From Siccirubricoccus phaeus (GTDB taxonomy: Bacteria; Pseudomonadota; Alphaproteobacteria; Acetobacterales; Acetobacteraceae), in the NCBI RefSeq assembly GCF_008360935.1, contig NZ_SRXO01000026.1, positions 30,561 through 94,560 on the forward strand: 64,000 bases of DNA. Reading direction: 5' to 3'. This document shows positions 42,990-50,459 of this stretch, in pieces. Made by a program: the position numbers and the translations under genes. Position 1 is the first letter of the stretch. The number at the start of each line of letters is the position of its first letter. Under the pieces are notes generated by a model. It was not told the origin of the DNA. It made no database searches and saw nothing but the letters and a program-made list of their open reading frames with translations.

Positions 42990-43775
42990 TCAATCCCGGT
43001 AGCTCGGGTCGATCCTGTCCAGCTTGCGCAGCAGCGCCGGCCAGTCGAGCAGGCCGAAGGGCCGGCGGGTCTGCGGCTGGTAGTTCATGTAGGTCTTCTC
43101 GACCACATCCTGCGGCACCTTGATCATCGGGCTGTTGCAGGACATCGCCGCGATCTGCGTCTTGCAGGACAGCTCCAGCCGGTGCAGCGCGTTGAAGCAC
43201 TCCGGGATGGTCTTGCCCACCGTCAGCAGCCCGTGGTTGCGCAGGATCATGGCGTTGTTGTCGCCCAGGTCGCGCACCAGCCGCTCCTGCTCGGAAAGGT
43301 CGAGCACGACGCCGCTGAAGTCGTGATAGCTGATATGGGCGAAGCGCATGCTGGTCTGGGTATTCGGGATCAGCCCGCATTCCAGCGTCGAGACGGCCAT
43401 GCCCGCCCAGGTGTGGGTATGCGCGACGCAGGCGATGTCGTGCTTCGCCTTGTGGATCGCCGAATGGATGACGAAGCCGGCGCGGTTCACCCCATATTTC
43501 TCGCCGGGGAATTCCGGCGCCAGCAGGATGTTGCCGTCATAGTCGATCTTCATCAGGGAGGAGGCGGTGATCTCCTCATACAGCAGGCCGTAGGCGTTGA
43601 TGAGGAAGGCATCCTCGCCCGGCACGCGGACGGAGACATGGTTCGCGATCAGGTCGCTCATATGGTACAGATCGACCAGCCGGTAGCAGGCGGCGAGATC
43701 GACGCGCGCCTGCCACTCCTCCGGGCTCACCTTATGGCGCATGGAGGGGATGCGGTATTCGGTGCTGTCGAGCAT
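42990..43775 (-). CDS. Class II aldolase/adducin family protein
   Basis: A 261-residue zinc-dependent enzyme of the fuculose-1-phosphate aldolase/ribulose-5-phosphate epimerase fold. Zinc ligands are His119 and His121 (VAHTHTWAG), with a further His in LRNHGLLTVG. Other family marks are ANHVSVRVPGEDAFLINAYG (about 44-63) and TASSLMKIDYDG. Many such stand-alone members are decarboxylases or aldolases of unknown substrate. It may act with the neighbouring 2-hydroxyacid dehydrogenase. Confidence 0.85.
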   Translation of the reverse strand: MLDSTEYRIPSMRHKVSPEEWQARVDLAACYRLVDLYHMSDLIANHVSVRVPGEDAFLINAYGLLYEEITASSLMKIDYDGNILLAPEFPGEKYGVNRAGFVIHSAIHKAKHDIACVAHTHTWAGMAVSTLECGLIPNTQTSMRFAHISYHDFSGVVLDLSEQERLVRDLGDNNAMILRNHGLLTVGKTIPECFNALHRLELSCKTQIAAMSCNSPMIKVPQDVVEKTYMNYQPQTRRPFGLLDWPALLRKLDRIDPSYRD

Positions 43776-44200
43776 GGACGGTCTCCTCTGCTGTGGCGGT
43801 TGGCTCAGCTTTCCGTGCGCACGGGCCTGCCCTTTGCCGCGAAGGCAGTGGGCGCCTTGCGGTGATGCTTGACGGCGGCGCAGCTCATCGCGCCGGTGCC
43901 AGGCTGGCCCGGCACCGGCGGCATATGGCGGATATGGTCCATGCGGTAGCGGGAGCGCTGCGAGGGCCTCCGCCGGCCGGCGATGTCCCGCGCCATGCGC
44001 CGCACGCCGTCGCCGATGCCGCCAGGCAGCGCGCCTTGCCGGGCACCCACCCCGGCGGCAAAGGCGTGACGGCTCCGCGGGCGGCCCCGTATGATGGCGG
44101 GGAACCCGCCCCCGGTCGCGACAAGCACCTCGCCCACGGCCCGTTCCTCGATGACCCAGGGAGCTTAGGCCGCTCCGCCGCCCCCCTCAACCCGGACCGG
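43776..44200. other. Non-coding gap upstream of the aldolase gene
   Basis: About 425 nt with only weak open frames on both strands (for instance a leftward frame at 43805-44137) that lack recognisable motifs. It should contain the aldolase promoter. No repeat, RNA gene or clear terminator is seen. Confidence 0.4.
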
Positions 44201-44470
44201 TCAGGGCGTGGCGGGCGCGGCCTGCGCCGCCCGCATCGCCCGGCGCAGCTTGGCGATGCCCGTCCGCACATGCCCGGTATCGCACAGCCGCTTGCCCTCG
44301 GCGCCCAGGCTCCGGCTCGGCTCGCGCTCCGCCGCCGGCAGGCTGGCCAGCCGCGCCGCCAGGCTGCCGCAATATTCCACGGTATCGGTGGTGACGCGCG
44401 GCCCCGGCTCCGCCGCCACCGGCAGCGCCAGGAGGTGGGTGAGCAGAAGGGCGGCCAAAGGCTGTCGCAT
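44201..44470 (-). CDS. Small secreted protein following the two-component genes
   Basis: An 89-residue protein with a signal peptide (MRQPLAALLLTHLLALPVAA) and a short mature part with two cysteines (VEYCGSLAARL and GKRLCDTGHVRTG) and a helical C-terminus. The two cysteines could form a disulfide in the periplasm. It begins 76 nt after the sensor kinase stop in the same direction. By analogy with CpxP-type partners it could modulate the kinase, but there is no sequence similarity that I can see; that role is inference from position. Confidence 0.65.
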   Translation of the reverse strand: MRQPLAALLLTHLLALPVAAEPGPRVTTDTVEYCGSLAARLASLPAAEREPSRSLGAEGKRLCDTGHVRTGIAKLRRAMRAAQAAPATP

Positions 44471-44546
44471 TTCTGCCGAATATGAGCCGGGCAGCCTCTT
44501 CCGCCGATGGGCCGCGGGTGACGATTGGGTCATGATTTGCCCATCA

Positions 44547-45995
44547 TCAGGGCGCCGGCAGCCGCACCACCACCCTGAGGCCGGGCGGGGTCTGGCCCGG
44601 CATCGCATCTTCCAGCCGCACCTCCCCCGCATGCAGATGCGCCACCGCCTGCACCAGGGAGAGGCCGAGGCCGGAACCGGGCGTCGCCCGCGCCTTGTCG
44701 GCGCGGAAGAAGCGTTCGCCCGCATGGCTGCGGTCCTCGGGCGCGATGCCCGGGCCGTTATCCGCCACCGCCACCTCCACCGCCAGCCCCAGCCGCCGCG
44801 CGCTCAGCGCGATGGCGCCATCGGGCGGGGTGAATTTGATGGCGTTGTCCAGCAGATTCGCCACCGCCTGCAGCAGCAGATCGCGGTCGCCCATGATCTC
44901 GAGGCTCGACGGCAATTCGGTGGTCAGGCGCTGGCCGCGCGCCTCCGCCATCGCCTCGTAGATCTCCGCCGCATCGGCCAGCACCGCCGCCAGGTCGAAG
45001 GGGGCGAAGGCGGCGCGGCGGGCGCCGGCCTCGGCCTCCGCGATGCGCAGCAGGGCCTGGAAGATGCGGCTGATATTGTCGAGATCGGCGATGCCCTGCT
45101 CCACCGCCGCCTTCAGCGCCTCCTCATCGGGCGCGGTCGCCAGCGCATCCTCCAGCTTGGCGCGGGCGCGGGCGATGGGCGTCCGCAGATCATGCGCGAT
45201 GGCGTCGGAAACGCCGCGCACGCCTTCCATCAGCGTGCCGATGCGGTCCAGCATCATGTTCAGCGTTTGCGCCAGGCGGTCGAATTCATCGCCGCGGCCG
45301 GACAGCGCGACGCGGGAGGAAAGATCGCCGCCGGCGATGGCCGCGGTGGTGAGGAAGGTGGGGCGCATCCGCGCCTGCAGCGCGGCGCGGATCAGCCAGG
45401 CGCCGACCATGGCGAAGATGGCGACGGCGGAGGAGGCCCAGACCACGCCCTCTGTCAGCAGGCGGCGGAGCTGGCTGCGCTCCGTCTCGTCCCGCCCGAC
45501 CAGCAGGCGCAGCCCGGGCAGATCCACCCGGTGCAGCCTGGCTTCTGCTGCCAGCCCGTCATGCAGCACGCGGGTGCGGAACCACACCTCCTCCGGCGCC
45601 ATATTGGGCGGCCAGCGGTCGAGATTGCCGGCGAGGCGGCGATTTCCTTCCGCGTCCATCAGCAGGTAGATGGACTCGCTCTCGACATCGACGGCGAGGC
45701 GCTCCTCGATCGCCTCGGCCAGGCCGGTGACGCCGGCTTCCCGCCAGCGTTCGGCGAGCGCCACGGCATCGGCGCGGACGGCGGCATCGGTCTGGCGGTC
45801 CAGCGCGCCGGCGGTGGCCCACCACAGCACGGCGACCAGCGCCACGGCGGCGCAGGCGAACATGGCGGCGAAGAGCACGGCGAAGCGGAAGCCGGCGGAT
45901 TTGAGCAGCCGCGGCGGGCCAAGCGGCGCGCCGGGCAGCGGCGCCTGCTCCGCCCCGCGCCGCGGCATGGCGCTGCGCGGCCGCTGCACGTTCAT
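44547..45995 (-). CDS. Sensor histidine kinase (OmpR/Cpx-type partner)
   Basis: A 482-residue inner-membrane kinase. TM1 is about 36-60 and TM2 about 183-205, enclosing a periplasmic sensor of about 120 residues. HAMP follows (206-258). The H box holds His268 (DAIAHDLRTPIARAR). The N box is NLLDNAIKFTPPDG, and the ATP lid motifs are VADNGPGIAPEDR and GSGLGLSLVQAV. The ATG at 45995 is chosen; another ATG lies at 45967. It follows the response regulator across 175 nt that contain a large hairpin 28 nt before the start. Confidence 0.9.
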   Translation of the reverse strand: MNVQRPRSAMPRRGAEQAPLPGAPLGPPRLLKSAGFRFAVLFAAMFACAAVALVAVLWWATAGALDRQTDAAVRADAVALAERWREAGVTGLAEAIEERLAVDVESESIYLLMDAEGNRRLAGNLDRWPPNMAPEEVWFRTRVLHDGLAAEARLHRVDLPGLRLLVGRDETERSQLRRLLTEGVVWASSAVAIFAMVGAWLIRAALQARMRPTFLTTAAIAGGDLSSRVALSGRGDEFDRLAQTLNMMLDRIGTLMEGVRGVSDAIAHDLRTPIARARAKLEDALATAPDEEALKAAVEQGIADLDNISRIFQALLRIAEAEAGARRAAFAPFDLAAVLADAAEIYEAMAEARGQRLTTELPSSLEIMGDRDLLLQAVANLLDNAIKFTPPDGAIALSARRLGLAVEVAVADNGPGIAPEDRSHAGERFFRADKARATPGSGLGLSLVQAVAHLHAGEVRLEDAMPGQTPPGLRVVVRLPAP

Positions 45996-46023
45996 ATGTT
46001 CGGCCGCCCGACACGCGCTGTCG

Positions 46024-46069
46024 GCCGCCCGGCACGCAGCCGCCACACCAACCCTGTGTGCCGCGCGGC
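46024..46069 (-). ncRNA. Structured hairpin with four-GG loop, copy 1 (before kinase)
   Basis: The stem pairs 46024-46039 with 46054-46069 (one C-C mismatch, one G-U). On the coding (minus) strand the 14-nt loop is GGTTGGTGTGGCGG. The 3' end lies 28 nt before the kinase start codon. The stem sequence differs from that of copies 2 and 3, but the loop is the same as in copy 2. Treated here as a possible cis-acting RNA element or a palindromic repeat. Confidence 0.5.
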
Positions 46070-46170
46070 ATGGACGTCCGGCCGCCGCCATGCCATCCCC
46101 GCGCGCCGGGCGGAGGAGGCTGCTCCGGTCCGCCGCGCCAGGCCTTGCAGCCGGGCGGCGCCCGGCTGGG

Positions 46171-46851
46171 TCACGGCTCCGCCCGGATCATGTAGCCGGC
46201 GTTGCGCACCGTATGGATCAGCGGCTTGTCGAAGCCCTTGTCCAGCTTCTGCCGCAGCCGGCTGACATGCACGTCGATGACGTTGGTCTGCGGATCGAAA
46301 TGGTAGTCCCACACCTTCTCCAGCAGCATGGTGCGCGTCACCACCTGGCCGGCATGGCGCATCAGATGCTCCAGCAGCCGGAATTCCCGCGGCTGCACAT
46401 CGATGCGCTTGCCGGCGCGCGTCACCGTGCGGGAGAGTAGGTCGAGCTCCAGATCCGCCACCCGCAGCCGCGTCGCCGGCGCGTCCACGGAGGGGCGGCG
46501 GGCCAGCGCCTCCACCCGCGCCAGCAGCTCGGCGAAGGCGAAGGGTTTCGTGAGATAGTCGTCGCCGCCGGCCTTCAGCCCCTTCACCCGCTCATCCACC
46601 GCGGAAAGCGCCGAGAGGAACAGCACGGGGGTGCGGTTGCCCTGGCTGCGCAGGGTCTCCACCAGCCGCACGCCATCGACGCCGCCAGGCAGCATGCGGT
46701 CCAGCACCAGCATGTCGAATTGCTCGGAGGCGGCGAGGAAGAGGCCGTCCCGGCCGTTCGGCGCGTGTTCCACGGTATGCCCGGCTTCCTGCAGGCCCTT
46801 CCGCACGAAGCGGGCGACCTCGGCATCGTCCTCGACCAACAGAATGCGCAT
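46171..46851 (-). CDS. OmpR/PhoB-family response regulator
   Basis: A 226-residue DNA-binding regulator. The receiver domain has Asp7-Asp8-type acidic pocket (VEDDAEV), phospho-acceptor Asp51 (VLDRMLPG) and Lys102 (YLTKPFAF). The C-terminal winged-helix domain (about 130-226) contains REFRLLEHLMRHAGQVVTR and NVIDVHVSRLRQKLD. Partner of the kinase downstream. The leader holds two large hairpins; the nearer ends 30 nt before the ATG at 46851. Confidence 0.93.
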   Translation of the reverse strand: MRILLVEDDAEVARFVRKGLQEAGHTVEHAPNGRDGLFLAASEQFDMLVLDRMLPGGVDGVRLVETLRSQGNRTPVLFLSALSAVDERVKGLKAGGDDYLTKPFAFAELLARVEALARRPSVDAPATRLRVADLELDLLSRTVTRAGKRIDVQPREFRLLEHLMRHAGQVVTRTMLLEKVWDYHFDPQTNVIDVHVSRLRQKLDKGFDKPLIHTVRNAGYMIRAEP

Positions 46852-46881
46852 CTTCCTTCTCCGCGCCGGTGGCTGTTTTTG

Positions 46882-46927
46882 CCGCGCCGGCGACAAGCCG
46901 CCACACCAACCCTTGTCGCCGGCGCGG
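46882..46927 (-). ncRNA. Structured hairpin with four-GG loop, copy 2 (before regulator)
   Basis: A perfect 16-bp stem (46882-46897 with 46912-46927) closes a 14-nt loop that reads GGTTGGTGTGGCGG on the coding strand. It ends 30 nt before the response regulator start, almost the same spacing as copy 1 before the kinase. Confidence 0.55.
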
Positions 46928-46980
46928 GCGGGGGGCTCCTGTCCCCCGATGGGCTTCTCCCCGGTGACATAACCCGACTT

Positions 46981-47032
46981 TGCCGCGCCGGCCGCAAGCC
47001 ACCACGCCAACCCCTTGCTGCCCGCGCTGGCA
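46981..47032 (-). ncRNA. Structured hairpin with four-GG loop, copy 3
   Basis: A stem of about 18 positions (46981-46998 with 47014-47032; two mismatches and one bulge) closes a loop reading GGTTGGCGTGGTGG on the coding strand. The loop differs from the others at two positions, but all four GG doublets are kept. It begins 56 nt after the degP-like stop. Copies 2 and 3, with flanking GGGGCTCCTG and CCGATG motifs, form an imperfect tandem repeat of about 100 nt. Confidence 0.5.
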
Positions 47033-47088
47033 GGGGCTCCTGCCCCTGCAAACCCCGATGAGGCTTGGCTTCACAAAGCCCGCTTCGC

Positions 47089-48168
47089 CTAACCCTGCCC
47101 CGGCCGCCGCCCAACCTGTACCGAAAATTCGCGCTCCCGTCCTTCCCGCACCACGGTCAACCGCACCGTCTGGCCCGGCGGCACCGCCGCCACGGTCCGC
47201 ACCAGGGCGCGGGAGGTGTCCACCCTGTCACCATTCACCGCGACGACGATATCCCCCTGGCGCAGCCCCGCCCGCCCCGCCGGGCTGTTGCGCTCGATCC
47301 CCGCCACCAGCACGCCGCGGCGCCCCTGGCGCTGCTCCTCCGCCACCAGATCCTGCACGGCGACGCCCAGCCAGCCGCGCTCCACCCTTCCGTCCCGCCG
47401 CAATTGCTCGATCACCGGCCGGGCGAGGTCCGACGGGGTGGCGAAGCCGATACCGGCGGAGGCGCCGGAGGGCGAGTAGATGGCGGTGTTGATGCCGATC
47501 ACCTCGCCCGCCTGGTTGAACAGCGGGCCGCCGGAATTACCGGGATTTATGGCGGCATCGGTCTGGATGAAATCATCGAAAGGCCCGGCCCCGATCTCCC
47601 TGCCGCGGGCGGAGACGATGCCGGAGGTGACGCTGCCGCCCAGCCCGAAGGGATTTCCGGCGGCCAGCACCCAGGACCCCACCCGGGCCTGGCTGGACGC
47701 GCCCCAGGGCACGCTGACCAGCGGCCCGCGCGGCTCCACCTTCAGCAGGGCCAGGTCGGTCAGCTCGTCCGAGCCGATCACCCTGGCCGGCAGCTCCGTG
47801 CCGTCCTGCAGGGCGACCACCACCCGGCTGGCATTCCCCACCACATGGTTGTTGGTGGCGATGTAGCCGGTGGGGTCGATGATGAAGCCGGAGCCAGCCC
47901 CCGTCACCTCCTGCCGCCGGTTGCGCTGGCGGTCGCGGAAATAGCGCTCGAAGGGGGTGCCGCGCAGCTCCGGCGGCAGCTCCACCTGGCGCTGCTCGGC
48001 GGTGACGGCGATGTTGACCACGGCGGGCAGCACCCGCTCCGCCAGATCGGCGAAATCCGGGAGCAGGCCGCGCTGGGCGATCGCCTGGTTAGGGGTGGTG
48101 CTGCAGCCGGCCAGCAGCAGCGCCAGGGCGGCGTTGCCGAGCAGGCGGCGGGTCGGCAGGGCGGACAT
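47089..48168 (-). CDS. DegP/DegS-like periplasmic serine protease (lipoprotein)
   Basis: A 359-residue envelope protease. The signal peptide ends in lipobox LLAGC (Cys22), so it is probably membrane-anchored. Triad: His108 (TNNHVVG), Asp138 (LTDLALLK), Ser212 (NPGNSGG). A single PDZ domain follows (about 260-350, AGLRQGDIVVAVNG), as in DegS rather than two-PDZ DegP. It lies upstream of the response regulator and kinase on the same strand, so a stress-sensing regulon like CpxAR-DegP is plausible. Confidence 0.9.
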   Translation of the reverse strand: MSALPTRRLLGNAALALLLAGCSTTPNQAIAQRGLLPDFADLAERVLPAVVNIAVTAEQRQVELPPELRGTPFERYFRDRQRNRRQEVTGAGSGFIIDPTGYIATNNHVVGNASRVVVALQDGTELPARVIGSDELTDLALLKVEPRGPLVSVPWGASSQARVGSWVLAAGNPFGLGGSVTSGIVSARGREIGAGPFDDFIQTDAAINPGNSGGPLFNQAGEVIGINTAIYSPSGASAGIGFATPSDLARPVIEQLRRDGRVERGWLGVAVQDLVAEEQRQGRRGVLVAGIERNSPAGRAGLRQGDIVVAVNGDRVDTSRALVRTVAAVPPGQTVRLTVVREGREREFSVQVGRRPGQG

Positions 48169-48477
48169 GCGATGCGGGGGTCCTGAAGCAGAACAGGCCA
48201 CGGCGGGGGGCCGCGACTCCACGGAAGTGGCGGAGAGTGTGGGCAGATGGATGCGGTCCTTCAACCTCCGCCGCCCGCGCGCTAGCCTGTGATCGGCCCG
48301 GGCGTGCACGCCGGAGGGGGGCACGCCCAGGCCGCGAAGCGCCGGCTCGGGAATATCCGGCCGGCATCGGCCGACATAGTCAGGCCGATACCGGTCCGGA
48401 CCCCACCGCCCGGCGATGCCGGGCGCGATGCCCGGGCGGTCGCGGACAAGGAGCGGACAGGAAGGAGAGGAAGGCGC
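48169..48477. other. Gap between divergent degP-like and Bug receptor genes
   Basis: About 310 nt with no supported gene. It must carry both divergent promoters. The ribosome-binding site GGAGAGGAAGG precedes the receptor gene. No clear operator or repeat was found. Confidence 0.4.
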
Positions 48478-49467
48478 ATGCGGACCGATCGGCGCGGCGT
48501 GCTGGGGGCGGTGCTCGCCTTCTCCGGGCCCGGCCTGGCGCGGCGGGCGGCCGCGCAACCGGAATGGGCGCCGGAGCGGCCGTTGCGCTGGATCGTCCCC
48601 GCCCCGCCGGGCGGCGGCTTCGACCTGATCGCCCGGCTGCTGGCGAAGGGGCTGGCGCCACGGCTCGGCCAGCCCATCGTCATGGACAATCGCCCGGGCG
48701 CCGGCACCGGCATCGGCGCCGAGGCGGTGGCCAGGGCGGCGCCGGACGGGCTGACCTTCGGCAGCGCGGATAATGGCACGCTGGTGTACAACCCGGTGCT
48801 CTACCGCCGGCTGGCCTATGACCCGGAGAAGGATTTCCGGGTCATCGGCACCACCGCCCGCTTCCACCTGGTTCTGGCGGTGCGGGCCGGGTCCGAGATC
48901 GGCAGCGCGGCGGCGCTGGTGGCGCGGACGCGGGCGGCGGCGGAGCCGATGCAGTACGGCTCCCCTGGCGCCGGCCTGCCGCATCACCTGGCGATGGAGC
49001 GGCTGGCGCGGGAGACCGGGGCGAAGCTGACGCCGGTGCATTACCGTGGCCTGGCGCCGATGATGACCGACATGCTGGCCGGCACCATCGAGGTGGCGGT
49101 GATCGACCTCTTCGCCGGCCGCGAGCATTTTTCGAGTAGCCGCTTCCGCCCCCTGGCGGTGTGCTCGGAGGCGCGGCTGCCGCAACTGCCGGAAGTGCCG
49201 ACGGTGGCGGAGGCGCTGGGGCTGGCGGGGTTCGAGGCCCATGCCTGGCAGGCGCTGGTGCTGCCGCGGGCGACGCCCGACGCGCCGGTGGCACGGCTGC
49301 GGGCGGAGCTGCTGGCGGTGCTGCAGGATGCCGATGTGGCCGGGAAAATGCGGGACCAGGGCCTGGACCCGCTGCCTGGCGGCGAGGCGGCGTTCACGGC
49401 GCGCCTGGCCCGGGAGAAGGCGGTCTGGGTGCCGCTGATCCGGAGCCTGGGCATCACGCTGGACTGA
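48478..49467 (+). CDS. Bug-family (TctC-like) solute-binding receptor
   Basis: A 329-residue secreted receptor. The N-terminus (RTDRRGVLGAVLAFSG) is a signal, cleaved near AAAQ-PE. Family motifs: RPLRWIVPAPPGGGFDLIAR, VMDNRPGAGTGIGAEAVARA, YGSPGAGLPHHLAMERLARE and HYRGLAPMMTDMLAGTIEVA. Such receptors deliver carboxylates to TctAB permeases. It has no adjacent permease; the tctBA pair at 22.2-24.4 kb lacks a receptor, so a split system is possible. Confidence 0.9.
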   Translation: MRTDRRGVLGAVLAFSGPGLARRAAAQPEWAPERPLRWIVPAPPGGGFDLIARLLAKGLAPRLGQPIVMDNRPGAGTGIGAEAVARAAPDGLTFGSADNGTLVYNPVLYRRLAYDPEKDFRVIGTTARFHLVLAVRAGSEIGSAAALVARTRAAAEPMQYGSPGAGLPHHLAMERLARETGAKLTPVHYRGLAPMMTDMLAGTIEVAVIDLFAGREHFSSSRFRPLAVCSEARLPQLPEVPTVAEALGLAGFEAHAWQALVLPRATPDAPVARLRAELLAVLQDADVAGKMRDQGLDPLPGGEAAFTARLAREKAVWVPLIRSLGITLD

Positions 49468-49485
49468 AGTGCCCGGGACGGTCGG

Positions 49486-49585
49486 GTCAAAACTCCCACC
49501 GGGGTCCGGGGACTGGTCCGGTCCCCGGCGGGGGTTGGCGGCCCTGCCGCCAACGGGGGCAGCGCCCGCCGCCGGCGGGTCGGCA
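49486..49585 (+). repeat. Dispersed repeat family A, copy 5
   Basis: Contains AAAACTCCCACCGGGGTCCG, then GGACTGGTCCGGTCCCCGGC, then GGGGGTTGGCGGCCCTGCCG. It fills the gap between the convergent receptor and ksgA genes. Confidence 0.75.
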
Positions 49586-49605
49586 CTGCCGGGCAAGGCC
49601 CCCGA

Positions 49606-50445
49606 TCACCCGGCCTGGGTCCTCGCCAGCAGCGCCCGCGCCATCCGGTCGAATTCCGCCACGCTCAGCGTCTCCGCCCGGCGCGCGCCGTCGATGCCTG
49701 CCGCCGCCAGCAGCCCCTCCGCATCGCCGAGGCTTTTCAGCGCCCCCCGCAGCATCTTCCGCCGCTGGCCGAAGGCGGCCGCGGTCAGCCGCTCCATCGC
49801 CCGGAACAGCGCCTCCTCCGGATCCTCCGCATGCGGTTCCAGCCCGACCACGGCGGACCACACCTTGGGCGGCGGGCTGAAGGCGCCGGGCGGCAGGCGC
49901 AGCAGCAGCGTGGCCCGGCAGCGCCACTGCGCCAGCACGCCGAGCCGCCCATAGGCCTCGGTATCCGGCGCGGCGCAGATGCGCTCCGCCACCTCCTGCT
50001 GGAACATCAGCACCATGCGGTCCAGCGCGGCGGCCTGGCGCAGCCAGCCCACCAGTAGCGGCGTGCCGACATTGTAGGGCAGGTTGGCGACGATCACCCT
50101 TGGCGCCGGCATCACCTCGGCCACGTCCACCCGCAGCGCATCCGCCTCGATCACCCGCAGCCGGCCGGGAAAGGCCGCTTCCAGCTCGGCCAGCGCGGCC
50201 ACGGCGCGGCGGTCCAGCTCCACCGCCGTCACCTGCGCCGCCGGCGTCGCCAGCAGGGCGCGGGTCAGCCCGCCCGGGCCCGGCCCCACCTCCAATACCT
50301 GACGGCCCGTCAGGTCCCCGGCCTGGGCTGCGATGCGGCGGCACAGCGCCTCATCCAGCAGGAAATGCTGGCCGAGCGACTTCCGTGCCTCCAACCCGTG
50401 CCGGGCGATGGTCTCGCGGAGGCTGGGCAGCGCCGGCCCGGTCAG
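49606..50445 (-). CDS. ksgA: 16S rRNA dimethyladenosine transferase KsgA/RsmA (unusual start)
   Basis: A 279-residue methyltransferase that dimethylates two adjacent adenosines near the 3' end of 16S rRNA. SAM-binding VLEVGPGPGGLTRALL and catalytic NLPYNVGTP are present, as is the N-terminal ARKSLGQHFLLDEALC. Between the surA stop and this block there is no ATG, GTG or TTG in a sensible position. A CTG at 50445, 5 nt after GGGGAGG, gives the normal N-terminus (TGPALPSLRETIARHG). A CTG at 50463 overlapping the surA stop, or an ATG inside surA at 50601, are alternatives. Confidence 0.85.
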   Translation of the reverse strand: MTGPALPSLRETIARHGLEARKSLGQHFLLDEALCRRIAAQAGDLTGRQVLEVGPGPGGLTRALLATPAAQVTAVELDRRAVAALAELEAAFPGRLRVIEADALRVDVAEVMPAPRVIVANLPYNVGTPLLVGWLRQAAALDRMVLMFQQEVAERICAAPDTEAYGRLGVLAQWRCRATLLLRLPPGAFSPPPKVWSAVVGLEPHAEDPEEALFRAMERLTAAAFGQRRKMLRGALKSLGDAEGLLAAAGIDGARRAETLSVAEFDRMARALLARTQAG

Positions 50446-50459
50446 CTTGGCCTCCCCGG

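Noticed and set aside
43805..44137. A 110-residue leftward frame upstream of the aldolase gene
   Set aside because: No ribosome-binding site of note, no recognisable motif and unconvincing codon use.
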